Below are positions 42,217-54,299 of a stretch of 64,000 bases of DNA, piece by piece. The position numbers and the translations under genes were made by a program. The stretch comes from Cepaea nemoralis (lineage: Eukaryota > Mollusca > Gastropoda > Stylommatophora > Helicidae). Under the pieces are notes generated by a model. The model was not told the DNA's origin. It made no database searches and saw only the letters and a program-made list of their open reading frames with translations. Numbering within the stretch: position 1 is the first letter of the stretch; every line of letters begins with the position of its first letter. Location of the stretch: positions 282,001 to 346,000 of the forward strand of contig JACEFZ010025839.1 in the NCBI GenBank assembly GCA_014155875.1, read 5' to 3'.

Positions 42217-43782
42217 GAAGCAAATCTTACACAAATACATGCCGACGTCGGACACACTGACCTCTGAAGTGCATAAAAAATGTGAAGTATTCACATCGAA
42301 AGAGAAAAGAAGATTAAGTGAAAAACAAGAAGTGGAGAGAGCCAGCTTTAATACTGTCACAAACAGCTGAGACCAATGGGGTAGCAAGTCTTAATGAGCA
42401 AATAAAAGCAAAAACAACACACATACATTTACCAGAAAGATTCATATTATTTTCAATATCTTTTTCTATTAGCAGTTTTGCGGTATTTTCAGGAATACAT
42501 TAATAACAAGACAATATTACAGACAGTTTAGTAAATGTGGATGAAACTTACCGTAACAACACAGTTTCCGTTGTGGAATGGTACAGATGGAAGACACTTT
42601 ACAAATATAAAGAGCAGTATAGACTAAGCAAAAGTTGGATTTCAGAAGATTACATAGTGGTTACATCCATAGTCACGTTCATGTCATTAACCATACTTAC
42701 TTAGCATCAACGATCATTATCATATTTCCATTTCACAAACACATAGATGAAATTTGTACGTCATGATTCACTCATCACACCGTCGATGAGAGGGTCATGT
42801 CAGTCATACAGTTCATATATCAGTCATCTACCATTCATGAATCATGGTACAAGTGTTGCTAGTATATAATGCTTTAGGCTTTTACAATGCCAGAACAGTA
42901 GAACATAGATTATTGTTTGGCATGGTAGAGATTATTTTAATTGCAAAACACATTCAAATAATACATACACGATTTAATTTCAAAACAACAAACACACAGT
43001 ACATTACAGACTAAACATAGATACATATATACAAGGACTGAATAGTATAAATGAGTGAGAGTATTTTAAACTTACATATAATATGATTTTCCAGTTTATT
43101 TCAGGTTAAGATAATACTACGGTAATTATTATGTATTCGTATGTAGTATGCTTAAAGTTATAATATTGAAGTTGTATCATTAATGGTTTATTCACATGAG
43201 TATTCCTGGTACTCTGATGGTGGTTAACACCGCAAATATTTAACCTCACACATACTACTGAGAAGGCAGACTAAGTATACATACCTAAAAGCAGAGGGAA
43301 AATTGCACAAGCCAAAACCACCCACAATCATATAAGAACTAGAGGAGGCTATAATTATTGTTGTCACATTATATTATATTTCAGGTTACATTATGGATGG
43401 TCGATATGATATTACAATGTTATCAAATGCAGATTTAATTTAATTTTAATGCAACAACTATGTTTATAGAATTTTGTTGATAACCATCCACGTTAATAGA
43501 CATACGATATAGCGAACTATAAGGCCAAGTAGACAATATAGAGAAGAAACGTAGACGCCTATGACCTCGGATCTTACATATGGAATTGGAAGAAACAAAA
43601 AGGCCATGAGGACTCATATGATGCCACTGGGACGACAGCTACAAAGGCAGCAAACCTCACATATCGAAGTTTAAACAAGTAAACGTCAAATGGTAACCAC
43701 GGAAGACAAGATAGCAAGAAAGAAAAGTCATTGGTGTATATGTACTTTCCACATCGACAATATAGAGGGAATGGTACCATTT
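42217..43782. other. Unassigned AT-rich sequence
   Basis: 1.5 kb without a motif-bearing frame, tandem repeat or element terminus that I can see. It may include decayed internal sequence of the LTR-type element whose 3' end follows. Confidence 0.4.
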
Positions 43783-44850
43783 AATCACACACGTCCCCGC
43801 GATCGGGTTTAATAGCTTTGGTTGGGGATGCTTGTCGGTAAGGCAAATGAGGGACTACTATGAGGAAGCCGCGGGACCTTATGAAGCTATAGAATAGTTA
43901 GCACAGCCCTCCCATAGGCTGGTGCTACACGACGTCTACCGGGGGTGTAGATAGAAGTGCATGCCTGTTATATAATAATAATATTTTTATGAGATTTTGT
44001 GTGTGATTAATAGGAGACCATATCCTCATATTAGCACAATTATAGTTATGTTGGAATATGTATATAGATATAATAGATATAAGACATGACTCAATATGTC
44101 TCACACGCTACATGTCAGAGTTTGAAACCGTTCAGACTACTAAAATGGTTACACCATTTTCAAAAAAGGGGGGGGGGGCGTACTGCCATATAGCGTCGTA
44201 GGCAAGAGTCAATTATTTAGAATTGTATAAGAAAATCGTGGCACAGAAATGGAGAGAGGTAATCAAGACGCGCAATAATACAATAGTTACTACATGACGT
44301 CACGGGGACTACATTAGGTTACCATAGGGAGCGAAGTTTGGAAACATCAAGAAGGCCGCACGAAATGACAACACGGGGATATCAACATGAATAGACAACT
44401 GAAAGGCGTTATGGGCATAACATCTGATATTACAGCAAGAGGGGGAAACAAAGGTACAATCCGCACTAAGGAGGACGATTGGCAGTAGGGCATTTAAAGC
44501 CAGAAAAAGGAGAAATTTTAGGGAGTCATAATGTGCCGGCTGAATGTCAGCTGGGGGAAGGGGGGGCACGGAATCAGCCACATGCAGAGTTGCGTAAGTT
44601 AGATTCTTATGGATCATTAACTGAAGATAATTACAGCACGATGGACCGTATTATAACTATTCGTCAATCGTTTAAATATTAGAATGGGGTCTAGTTCGGC
44701 AGCGAAGATAGAATATTTGCAAATCGTTAATTATTGTATATTTGGACTGGCCATCACATTAAGATGGGAACAATCCTAGATTTGCCTGTTCGACAGATTA
44801 TCATTTAATAAAGTATTACGTTGACGTGTAAACCCCATCGTTGCTGGACT
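43783..44850 (+). mobile_element. 3' end of the 4.1-kb-type LTR element, second copy
   Basis: 43783-44180 is homologous to 4755-5060: TTTAATCACACACGTCCCC, GACGCTTGTCGG-like, AATGAGGGACTACTA, GGCTGG...CTACACGACGTCTA, TTGTGTGTGATTAATAGGAG. A G run (44168-44178) follows, then TACTGCCATATAGCG, as at 5051-5075. The LTR-like part that follows is diverged and includes a TGACGTCA (44295-44302). It probably ends after AATAAAGTATTACG (about 44808). No coding remains. Confidence 0.5.
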
Positions 44851-45205
44851 TATTTCCGTTGATGTTGATTACGGGTTCCTGTTCATCTGTTACGATGTTA
44901 TGGGATAGACGACGAGTGTAATTCAGGACATCAATATCTTAGCATTATGTAATAAATGACTGTCATGAAATGTCAGAAAACGAATACTGAAATGTTGTAT
45001 CGAACATGTTCTGCTGTGTGGCGGTGAATTCTGGAATGTGAACGAAAGACCTAGAAGAGCTTTGAGGCAGTGGAGATTTGGTTTCTGGGACAAATGTTGA
45101 GAATACCTTGGATGGCTTTAAAAAGAAAATATATAATTCTATATCCTTTACAGGACGCAGCAGTCAAATTCAGCATTTTTTTTTTGGGGGGGGGGGGGCT
45201 GTTCG
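44851..45205. other. Unassigned spacer with SINE-A tail scrap
   Basis: 45143-45178 (ATATCCTTTACAGGACGCAG then CAGTCAAATTCAGCATTTTT) matches the 3' end of SINE-A on the minus strand. It is cut off by T and G runs at 45174-45199. The rest is unassigned. Confidence 0.45.
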
Positions 45206-45382
45206 TGATTTGATTGATTGATTGTTTGATTGATTTAGGAACCGACATTACAGCATTCGGGACATTCCCATAAGCGCTCCGTCCCCATCCTCAGCAGCCA
45301 GCGAAGAGTTCCAACACTAATAGATCCAGTAGCAATCTGATTATATGTCCGTCTCGCCTTTCCTCTGAGCGTCGAGCGTCGG
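45206..45382 (-). pseudogene. LINE-B 3' end
   Basis: Minus-strand copy of 51000-51185: TTAGGAACCGACATTACAGC, CGGGACATTCCCATAAGCGC, TCCGTCCCCATCC, CCAGCGAAGAGTTCCAACAC and CCTTTCCTCTGAGCGTCGAG. The simple-repeat tail, seen as TGATTGATTGATTG at 45210-45233, corresponds to the (ATCA)n tail of the plus-strand copy. Confidence 0.8.
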
Positions 45383-45730
45383 TGTCACATTAAAAACTTG
45401 AAGGTTTCGATCGATGACAGGAAGTCGCGCCAAATGTCTACACACAGTCGGCATTTCTTTAATATGTTGTTGCTCGAGGAGGGACTATAGCGCCATCCGT
45501 CTGCAAGGCGGCAGCCAGCCTTTGAAGTGATAGACGGAATGTCTGGGCAGAAGTCGGCTAGATCTTGTGTTGTGAGGAAATTATTCTCTGGTTCACAGGC
45601 GGGCAAGACTTTTTGTTGTACGGGAAACAGGTTCCCAGATGAAAGCAAAATAGACGGCGGGTTGTTTCCACCCAGTCTAAACAGGAGAGAGAAAAATAGA
45701 TTCTAGACGGTCTAGCGTCTAGACAGTTTT
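45383..45730. other. Unassigned sequence upstream of a promoter-like cluster
   Basis: An 87-codon minus-strand frame (45385-45648) has a scattered Cys pattern but no recognisable family. TCTAGACGGTCTAGCGTCTA at 45706-45725 is a short inverted/direct repeat. Confidence 0.35.
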
Positions 45731-45731
45731 G

Positions 45732-45799
45732 TGACGTCATTTATACCCAGTATAAAAACAGTGAGGTAAACAACTTTTGGGTTAGTCGACCAAAAGTTG
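45732..45799 (+). promoter_or_regulatory. CRE, TATA box and initiator-proximal stem-loop
   Basis: TGACGTCA (45732-45739, a perfect CRE palindrome), then TATAAAAA (45751-45758), then CAACTTTTGG...CCAAAAGTTG (45771-45780 and 45790-45799). The last is a perfect 10-bp inverted repeat starting 20 bp after the TATA box, where transcription would begin. An AATAAA lies at 46330-46335. The set could be the U3-R-U5 of a solo LTR or a Pol II promoter of an unannotated transcript. Confidence 0.4.
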
Positions 45800-46400
45800 T
45801 GAAGCGCTACGGACCTGTGCAATATTCCTAGTTGTTTCTATAGAGAGAGACTATAGTGTCTATTGTTGATGTATATCGGCGGACATCGATCCAGTCTGTG
45901 ATTTCATAGTCTCCATCTACAACAGGAATAACTATATGGTATTCTATTAAACATATATAACTTAGATTATTCTTAGGAATAGAGTACAGTACTGTGCGGT
46001 GTTAGAACGTATTATAAGAGCGTCGGCAACCGTAGCTTATCGCGTAGCTTAAACTAGCTAGTGTGAGATATCATTTAACTCAGTGAGTTAAGGACAATGT
46101 AGTGGGATAACATTTAGAGAGATTGAGGATGGTGGGGGGGGGGGGGGATGAAGAGAATGTAAAATGGTAGGATCTTCCAGTAGGGCATCTGCTGGGTTTC
46201 TACCCGTTTCCTTTAGTCTTTCCTTGTCTTACCATGACTCAGATCGAAGTGATGAGCTCTTCGGACTTATGACAGAGTTTGGTTCTCTGTTATTTTTTTC
46301 TGAGTGCGGCTGGTGGCCTTCACTTAACTAATAAAGTTCAGAATTGGGTTGCTCTCACCAGGTGTGTTCTCTATTCAACAGGTTCCACTCGATTGTTCCA
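45800..46400 (+). other. Possible transcribed part of a solo LTR
   Basis: Between the TATA box and AATAAAGTTCAGAATTGGG (46330). It contains a G run (46132-46147) and no ORF of note. A GT-rich TCACCAGGTGTGTTC follows the AATAAA, as polyadenylation sites require. Matching LTR ends were not found. Confidence 0.3.
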
Positions 46401-48125
46401 CGTTATTATACCAAGAAACTAGCAACAAAGTCATAGAAAGTGATGGCTCGAGTATTGAAGGCAGAGTTTACTGAGAGGCTTTTGCACTGGGCCCATAACC
46501 CAGATGTTCTGCAGGAACCTGGCCTCTGCTGAGCAGGACATGATGATTATAAGTGTGTTTCTTAAGTGATAGTTTACATCACAGTAAATTCAGGACACTC
46601 TAAATAACACCTGTACCAGGAACACTAGTAAATAAAACTACCTGGAACAGTAACATTGTGTGTTAACATTGGGAAAATATTACAACAAGTAACATACGAA
46701 CATTTAGGTTTTCCAAAATGATATTAACAATATCTGTAGGATTCTCTGATCACAGAACATTTAATGAACAGAGTGGTTACACTCTGTGTGTGTTGGAACG
46801 ATGATCAATATTGGACTGTTTCCACTATTGAAGACCAAGCATCCGGAGTGTTCACGAGCTATCTGAAGAAGTCGACACTTGGCCAGAGAGACACATCACT
46901 TGGGTGAGGTTTTCTGTCCCCGATATGGTGTTGTGGTGTGGCCAGTACGATGATGAAACAGACTGTACTCCTTGGCTGTTCGGTCTGATTTTGCATACAC
47001 ACTAGATTATACAACAGACATTCTACTCATACACTTTGCACATACACGACACTTTTCTCTATTTAACTAAATTGTTGTTTTGTTAGAGCCAGTGTTGTTT
47101 ATTGTGTTTTGGGAAAAGAATGAGAGGGTGCTTGATACAGTAATAAAAGAGAGAGAGAGAGGGAGGGATCCAAGGATCGACGGGGTTTTGTGGACAGAAA
47201 TCAAGAAGATCCTCGAGATAGTGATATGGGGTTAAAAGGATGTCGATGTTGATTCCCCTCACCCCAGGGACGACATTTATTTTAAAATAAAATACGACAG
47301 TCGGCCAGATCCCTTCGTCACACCTCGCTGACTCATTCTTACCAGACGGCTGTTCGTGATTCCTGGGTAAGTTTATATTCAGTAGTTTGCCATTGCTTTT
47401 TATACGACCGTCACCCAGACAATTTCATAAGAAACCAACGTAAGGAGGTCTGCTGCCAAATCGCCCGCAGCTGTTTTTCGAGCTCGGTATGTGGTATTAT
47501 GAACTGCGTCCATAATCCCATCGTCACGGAGAGGCCTTGGATGGCTAGAGTAACTTTAAAAAATGGCTGTCTGAAACAGGCTAATGAAAAAAGAACATTA
47601 TGCAAGGCTATAAGAAATAAAGAAATAGTGTTCGTTAATGGAGAGGCATAGGGGAATATCGTGACAACTAGACAGACAAGCGTTAGAACAGGTACATGCA
47701 TACCTAGTTATATGATGCTTGATAATTTACAGCAATGACATGGAGGAATATCATAAATGGAATATATCGAGAACACCAAAGACAGACATATGTAGGGAGA
47801 AATAACTTAGGATGGAAGATCCAGTAGATCATAATTGGGTGAATGATGAACAGAAAATCAGCGCAAGCAGCAAAGATCTAAGGAGGCTTTTTTCCTTAAA
47901 CAATATTAGCACGGTCTGGAGAAAGGATCAACAAGTACAGGTCGCTGACTTACCTCCACACGACTAGGACATTCTCATGACTTAGCACCAGGAATGTTAC
48001 AACTACAGAAATACAAATAATGGCAAGTCGTAAGGGACATGAAGTGTTGTAACAAAAGAGGAAGCGGGCAAAAGGGTCACCACTCATGAATCGTGCTGTT
48101 CATGGGCCATACAGTATAAAAGACC
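46401..48125. other. Unassigned sequence
   Basis: No motif-bearing frame. It contains a short (GA)n (47151-47165) and, at 47378-47400, AGTAGTTTGCCATTGCTTTT, a scrap of SINE-A on the minus strand. Confidence 0.4.
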
Positions 48126-48144
48126 CTCCTTTCCTCTCCCTTCC

Positions 48145-48250
<106 letters not shown>

Positions 48251-48509
48251 GTAAAAGCGTTGCTTAGATCCAATCTAAACGACAGAGAAAGCACTATTAG
48301 AGTGGAAAGTAGTGATTTCTACAATAATAACAGCAACATTTAGATCTCAAAAAACAAAACAAAAAGAAGGTCAACATGAATGTGAGCCGGTGTTGCGCGC
48401 CAACAACTAATAAATCAAATGAAGCGGAATTATACATGAAACTTCAAAGCCCGATACGTAATCAATGAGCTGGCTATAGCAATATTTTGATGGGTGATAA
48501 TATTTTTGT

Positions 48510-48812
48510 TGTTGTTGCGCTCGCTCGGTTTTGATCTCAAGCGTAGTCCATACACGTGCTACTAATTCTAATGCACTGGACTGATGTTTTCGTGTGGATT
48601 ACCTGTCCCCATTACCAGTGTCCTTCGCCATCCGCCACTCTGAATGTAGAGGTGCTTGTAATGTGCGTCTCCCAAGGTCAAGGACGAAAAGTCAACATTT
48701 TAGACCAAATGTCCGGTACAGGGTTTCAACTTGCTACCTCGGCAGCAGCACATCGGATGTTTAACAACGAGCGCACTCATTCATTCAGCCGTGCTGTCCG
48801 CATGGGTGATCG
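48510..48812 (-). mobile_element. SINE-B, copy 4
   Basis: Reverse complement of SINE-B: GCGCTCGCTCGGTTTTGATC, TCAAGCGTAGTCCATACACG, AGTGTCCTTCGCCATC, GAGGTGCTTGTAATGTGCGT, GGTCAAGGACG, ATTTTAGACC and a head complement ending ATTCAGCCGTGCTGTCCGCA. Confidence 0.75.
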
Positions 48813-48834
48813 GATGTAAACGTCATGATCATCA

Positions 48835-48960
48835 CCTGACTTGTCCCATGAACCAGGCTTGGCCATGGGAATGTTATTCCCATGGGAAAGATACCATGGG
48901 ATGGGATGGGATGGGACAGCACACATTTGTATTTCACATGGGACAGTAGCCATGTCATAG
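48835..48960. repeat. Dispersed CCATGGGATGGGATGGGAC repeat, left of LINE-A copy 2
   Basis: Contains CATGGGATGGGATGGGAT then GGGACAG, an ACATTTGTATTTC box and CATGGGACAG. The related 54845-54960 has ACATTTCCATGGGATGGGAT and GTCCCATGGACAAG. One such sequence lies on each side of LINE-A copy 2. Confidence 0.6.
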
Positions 48961-49047
48961 CAACTTGAGCTACCCTTAATTTTTTTTTTTTAAACCTTTT
49001 TAAAGATTTTTATCCTTCCTTTTTCATTATATATTTGTATATATTCT

Positions 49048-49371
49048 TTATGTCAAAGAGTAAACAGACAAGTCACTGAAATTGTTCTGGCAAATACATA
49101 AAAGCATGAGTGGGGTAGTAAAGAATAAGAGTATTCCTGACTTCCAAGGTGCTGACCTCATCTGGCAGAGGATTGGCGAAAACAAGGGCAATGCCCTATT
49201 TGAACGCTATCTAGAGCAGAGCAATCAGACAACATGAGAGGCCGAAATCTTGCCAAGGGGGTCACCTCAGACAGATGCAAGGCCCAGAACACTTCGGATG
49301 AAGACACAGTGACAGTGAAAGAAGTCAAGGCTGTGCTTCGACGTTCACAAAACAGCGCTCCAGGGCCGGGT
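49048..49371 (+). pseudogene. LINE-A copy 2, 5' piece
   Basis: Aligned to 18975-19290 of LINE-A copy 1 (GTCAAAGAGTAAACAGACAA, GTGACAGTGAAAGAAGTCAA, CAAAACAGCGCTCCAGG). It breaks off in the RT start motif (S-A-P-G). The rest of the same copy resumes at 52131 after a 2.76-kb insertion, with about 60 bp of LINE sequence lost or altered at the junction. Confidence 0.85.
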
Positions 49372-50468
49372 TAGTCCATTTACTTTTGTCTGCCCTAATA
49401 TAAAATTCCATATCTCAGTAACTAGCTGAGGTAAAATGATGAGATTTAGCATATAACCGTATCATGATGTCCACCCAACAAAAACATTTTTGTTCTGGAG
49501 ATTGTACAGCAGATTTCAAAGTTTATTTATATGCGGTATATAATTTTCGGGACAGAGATGAAGTGCACAATATTAGAAGTATTACGTCTTCACGAGGAAA
49601 CATCAGCGTTCAATAGTAAATGTTCACGTTGTCCACGGGATTGGCCTTATGAAAAGAGCCTTGAGAAGTGGAACAGGGAGTGTTCAGAGGTGGCGTAAGT
49701 ATCTTCAGAGGTGTCGTCATTAATGTGGGTCCTTTCATATAAGGACATTAGGCTTCACGTTTAGAAAGTACAAGGGAGGTATAAATATCATTTGCGAGCA
49801 ACCGCATTTAGGAGCCATGAGAAGCAGATACCTACGTGAAATAAGGGAAATGCGCAAATAAAATTATGACATAGTTTATTTGGATGAAACCTGGATCAAC
49901 GCGCACCACACAAGTGAAAAGGAACGACAATCAGTAGACGGAAAGATAACGCGATATGTGCCCAGTAGTAAAGGACAGCGTTTGGTCATAGCCCATGCTG
50001 GTAGTACTCATAATGGTTTACTACAGAATGCTGGACTCGTGTTCGTATCAAAGCATACAGACAATAGGGATTATCATAATGAGATAAATGGCAATGTATT
50101 TAGCGATTGGCTCGAGAATACAGTGCTTCTATCCCTAGATAGACCGTCTTGTCTAATTATGGACAATGCATCATATCACAATGTAGTTGCCCAAGAAGAC
50201 AAAATACCTACGGCATCGAGCACAAAGGAAACGATAAAGATATGGCTCCGAAGGGAAAGCATACCATTTCTAGAAAAGTGTTTTAAGCTATAATTGTTGT
50301 CCCTTGTAAAACAGGCGCAAAAAAGCAAGAAATATCAAATCGACAAGTTGATAGAAGAGCATGGCCATAGGTGCTTGAGACTTCCGCCGTACCATTCTCA
50401 TTTAAACCCTATAGAGCTTGTGGTGGTTAAAATTAAAGGACAGGTTGCAGCTGACAATACTATATTCA

Positions 50469-51185
50469 GTGCAGCTTTCCGCTGGGTGGAGAACATGATA
50501 CATATACACATCGTGATTGTAACTGACTCAGAAAGCATGCTGAGGAGGGTGAGGACAGGCAGGCTTCGTGCAGAGGGGCTTGCTTCGCTTCGGAGGTCAC
50601 GGGTGGCAAACATCAACTGGATCTTTTCTCCGGGGCATGCCGGTGTGCTGGGAATGAACAGCAGTGGCGTGCAAAGGGGGGTGCGGGGTGCGACGGCCCC
50701 GGGCATCCAGCCGGGAGGGGGCATCCAATTAGGGAGAGGGGGCAGCACAGTGCAGTGGGAGGGGAGGAGGAATGAAATAGGGAAAGAACAATTTAGGGGC
50801 ATCCAAACAAGGGGTTGGCCCCGGGCATCAAAGAACCTCTGCACGCTAATGATGAACAGGCAGACAGATTGGCTGGCCCGGCAAAACTTGGTGGAGTATT
50901 GATGCATGACAAGGCAGACGTGGTTGCGGCCTTGTGGGAGCACGTTTACACCTCGGAGGAGCAAATGGATCACCATAGTCTGGCAAGAATGAGGCAGCGA
51001 GGAGTGACGAGGGGATCTGGCCGACGCTCGACGCTCAGAGGAAAGGCGAGACGGACATATAATCAGGTTGCTACTGGAACTATTGGTGTTGGAACTCTTC
51101 GCTGGCGGCTGAGGATGGGGACGGAGCGCTTATGGGAATTACCCGAATGCTGTGATGTCGGTTCCTAAATCAATCAATCAATCAA
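50469..51185 (+). pseudogene. LINE-B RNase H/C-terminal fragment, 5'-truncated
   Basis: Encodes IHIHIVIVTDSESMLRRVRT (RNase H third Asp region), VANINWIFSPGHAGVLG (catalytic His motif), then, after the MITE, NEQADRLA with the last Asp. It ends TIGVGTLRWRLRMGTERLWE and a stop, with an (ATCA)n tail (51168-51185). Flanks TATATTCA (50461-50468) and TCTATTCA (51186-51193) look like a target duplication with one mismatch. Other 3' ends of this family are at 28372 and 45206. Confidence 0.8.
50662..50851 (+). mobile_element. 190-bp hAT-type MITE
   Basis: Begins CAGTGGCGTGCAAAGG and ends CCTCTGCACGCTAATG, imperfect inverted ends sharing GCGTGCA. Flanked by perfect 8-bp repeats ATGAACAG (50654-50661 and 50852-50859). 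Removing the block and one repeat restores the RNase H motif GNEQADRLA of LINE-B. The interior is G-rich with CCCCGGGCATCCA-like inverted segments and no coding. Confidence 0.85.
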
Positions 51186-51371
51186 TCTATTCAAATTGTC
51201 TGACGTCAAGATACTAACCCAGACCGCGCTATTAAAAATTGATAAAAGTTGCTGGAAACAATGTGAGGACCATGTGTTGAAAGAGGAAGATGACTATCGG
51301 AGAAAGGATGGATTGAATTTTATGCAACCGATAGCAGTCATTAACCTACTGGAATCGTCCGACACAGATTA

Positions 51372-52130
51372 AGGTCCGGGCAAATCGCAGACATTAATCC
51401 ACATGCACACCAACTGGGATATTTTGCTACAAATATTCAGAAGAATTGCAGGCCCTAAACATTACAGCATCGGCATAAACAATACAACTTGTTAATGGCA
51501 ACAGTTTGTATTCCATAGTGATGAATTTTCAATTCCGTAAGCCCTCAAATGTGACACACAACTGACATTGAAAAAACAAAAAGCTCTAGACGCATTGAAT
51601 ACCAACCGAAGAGTAATATTGCGGTGGGAACTGACATATTGTGGCATAACAAGAAACGTGAGAAGAAACACGTTGTCAAATGAGGGGACAACACACGAAC
51701 ATACGAATCATTCTATAAACTTCAATGAAAAGAGAGCCAACATCTTGACCGTTAAGAAGGAAGCCCACTACAGAGACATTCACAGCTATATTCGTCGTGC
51801 AAAACAGGTAATCATGTTCCGTCTCAGCAGAGCAGACAATGCACCCACTCCCATACGAATCTGGATACGCCTTGTGTTTATCATCCGAACTGGCGGGGGC
51901 ATTGGCATTACCGTAAAACAAGTTTGTTAGCGAGAAATCACTAGTTTTTCATCAAAACATCAAAGAAATGTCGCCACTTTCCATGATTTAAGTTGCTTTT
52001 TGGACCTATCAAAGACATATTCCGTGGGTGGGGGTAAATATAAGACGGCTGGACAAATTTCATAACGATGCAACAGACAGTTTTTAAAATAATTGATCGT
52101 GAATGACAACATTCATTTCTGGACAGACTA
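51372..52130 (+). other. 3' part of the DDE_3-type transposon
   Basis: Downstream of the transposase stop. It holds a 120-codon frame (51568-51930) without recognised motifs. It may include further nested material; I cannot define it. Confidence 0.35.
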
Positions 52131-54235
52131 TAGCAGACATGTACAACAACAGTATAGGGAGTGCTAGAATCAAGGAGGAGTGGTTGACAGCTATCTGATT
52201 CCCTTGCCGAAGCCTGGCAAAGACCACACAAAAATTCAGGGTTATCGAGTAATAACAATGCAGAATACAATAGGCAAGCTGCTGGAGAATTTAATTGCCA
52301 GAAAAATATCAAGCTAACTATAGAGGCAAGGTGTTTTCCCACCTACCCTGGGCGGGTACCGTCCAAAAAGTGAAACCTGGAACAATGCAGCAGGTTTTGC
52401 CCATTATGTCTATGAAGGTTTCCACTCAGGCATTGAAACATTTGCTGCAGCGATTGATCTTGAGGACGCGTTCCCCGAGTAGCACCATAGGATTTTTTAA
52501 TGCTTCAGCTTCTTGAACTCAAGATAAGTCATTTCCTCCTTAATTGGATCGCTGCAGCCCTCTAAGAAAGGAAAGTAGTTTTTAGATGTGGCAGTTGGAC
52601 TTCGGAACCAACAACAATATATCCTGGCCTACCACAGGGATCACCATTATCTCCGGTGCTGTTCAACGCCTACTCTGTGAGAATCACCAGCGAGCAAATC
52701 ATAGGACCGGGGAGGACATTGGATGATATTTTAGTGTATCATCAGGATAAGGATAGAGATCTTGTTGCTGTGGAACTACTAACAGAACTCAATCGCATAA
52801 GCACTTGGTGTGTTGAAGCTGGGGCATTGGTCAACCCAACAAAGGCAACAGTGACATGATTCTCTTTAAATAACCATATTGTAAACACCCCAACGCCAAC
52901 TGTAAATTTGGGTTCAGAGAAGGTGGAAAGAACGCAGACTATGAATTACCTGGGGATACGATTTGATCGAAGCCTAGCTTATACTGAGCACGTAGATCAG
53001 ATGATAACAAAGGCCAAGCGGGATTTGGCTTCGATGTGGGTGATGGCGACGGCAAACTTTGATCATCTATGCCTTCTTTACGAGGGTCTGGTCCTTTTTG
53101 TTTTGGAGTATGCGATGGCGATCCAGACTCTCAGCCATAAGCTGATAGAAAGGATGGAAAGGATACAGAACGAAGCTATGCGCATTATTCTTGGATGTAC
53201 AAGAGATACAGCATGCAGGGCGATGCGCTAGCCTCTATATTTTCCAACCATGAGGGACAGAATACAAATTTTCAGAGCACGTGCCTATTTCAGAGTCAAC
53301 GCAAACACGCAACATCCATTGCATAGCGAGTTTAAGAAAGTAAAGTGCAGTAGGTTAAAAAGAGAAAAGTCGTGGATGGGTCAAGCCGGAGACATTCTTC
53401 TGCAGGTGTGATCACTTGAGGACTTGAGAACCTGGTGAGGAGTAGGTACAAGTGCCAACAGAGTTCTATACATCCTTTTCAGTGTGCATCCAACTAGACA
53501 TGAAATGCAGACAAAAAATATCCAGCTGCTGTGGAGGTGGAAGTACAGGCTCTGATCTTTGAGAATTTTTTAGAGAATGATGCTGTCGGTCGTCCGAGGA
53601 TTGGACATGGGCAAGGCATGGGTCTTTAATACTCAGACCGGAGGGAAAATTGTGAAGGAAAAGTCTGGCGCTTTTGCTTTGAACACAAGCAGACTGACTA
53701 TGGAAGTCATGGCAGTAAGTAAAGCAATAACATGGCTCGAGGCACAGATATTCAATCGGGCATGTGTCCTTAGTGACTCAATGAGTATGCTCAGGAGGAT
53801 AGAGATAGGGTGGATCCGAGGACAGTGGCTGCGGTCTCTGTGCGGTCTCGGCTGGCAAAGATTAGTTTCATCTTCGTGCCAGGGCATGCGGGTGTACAAC
53901 GGAATGAGCAGGCTGACAGGCTTGCAGGTTGGGCTACTGCGGAAGGCGGACGAGCCATGAACTAGGCAGACAAAATGAATGCTCTACGAAAAGTAAAACG
54001 TTTACAAGAACCAAGCGATGACTGGGAATCTACAACCATGGTCAGGCTGCGAGAACAGCAAGGTAAAAGAGCCGTGGCCAAACAAGAACACTGCAGGAAG
54101 CCAAAGAAGAGTAATAAACCAACACAGAACTGGTGTCGTGAGCCGCTACACGCTGTGGGATTTGCTGAGGAGGAGATCCGAGCACTTATGGATTGAATGG
54201 TTCGATGTGCAATGAGATGTTCTGTCGACTAACTA
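52131..54235 (+). pseudogene. LINE-A copy 2, 3' piece (RT and RNase H)
   Basis: Follows LINE-A copy 1 from about 19350 to 21460. RT pieces include ISTWCVEAGALVNPTKATVT (52790-52850), MNYLGIRFDRSLAYTEHVDQ and a run AMRIILGCTRDTACRAMR identical to copy 1. The YADD box is damaged (a short deletion leaves RTLDDILVYH). The RNase H keeps MEVMAVSKAITWLEAQ and SDSMSMLRRIE but has lost the YTDGS segment to a deletion. Many frameshifts and stops. It ends with an (AATA)n-type tail (54271-54297). Confidence 0.85.
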
Positions 54236-54299
54236 CTAATATATTCGTTATCTTGTTGTGGGACACCGAATAAATAAATAAATAAATGAATAAATACAC

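Larger units (their letters stand above)
49560..51371 (+). pseudogene. DDE_3-type transposase, split by LINE-B
   Basis: 49750-49870 encodes LGAMRSRYLREIREMRK upstream of the open frame. From 49880, VYLDETWINAHHT gives the first Asp (MDETW) and LIMDNASYHN the second. The frame stops at a single TAA (50291-50293) and continues in the same phase with LSLVKQAQKSKKYQIDKLI, then GHRCLRLPPYHSHLNPIELV, which holds the third acidic residue (Glu of PIELV). It is cut by LINE-B at 50468. After LINE-B, 51190-51371 encodes KLSDVKILTQTALLKIDKSC and the acidic end LLESSDTD. The catalytic triad is preserved; one stop and the insertion inactivate it. Confidence 0.75.
49372..52130 (+). mobile_element. Tc1/mariner-superfamily (DDE_3-type) transposon inserted in LINE-A
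   Basis: LINE-A sequence is interrupted exactly here. TA dinucleotides flank the block (GGT-TA-GTCC at the left, GAC-TA-TAGC at the right), consistent with TA target duplication. Left end GTCCATTTACTTTTGTC and right-end complement GTCTGTCCAGAAATGAATGT are only loosely similar, so the TIRs are decayed. The block holds a transposase pseudogene that is itself split by a LINE-B fragment. Confidence 0.65.

Noticed and set aside
50398..50976. 192-codon minus-strand frame
   Set aside because: Antisense across the transposase, LINE-B and the MITE, which have clear plus-strand assignments.
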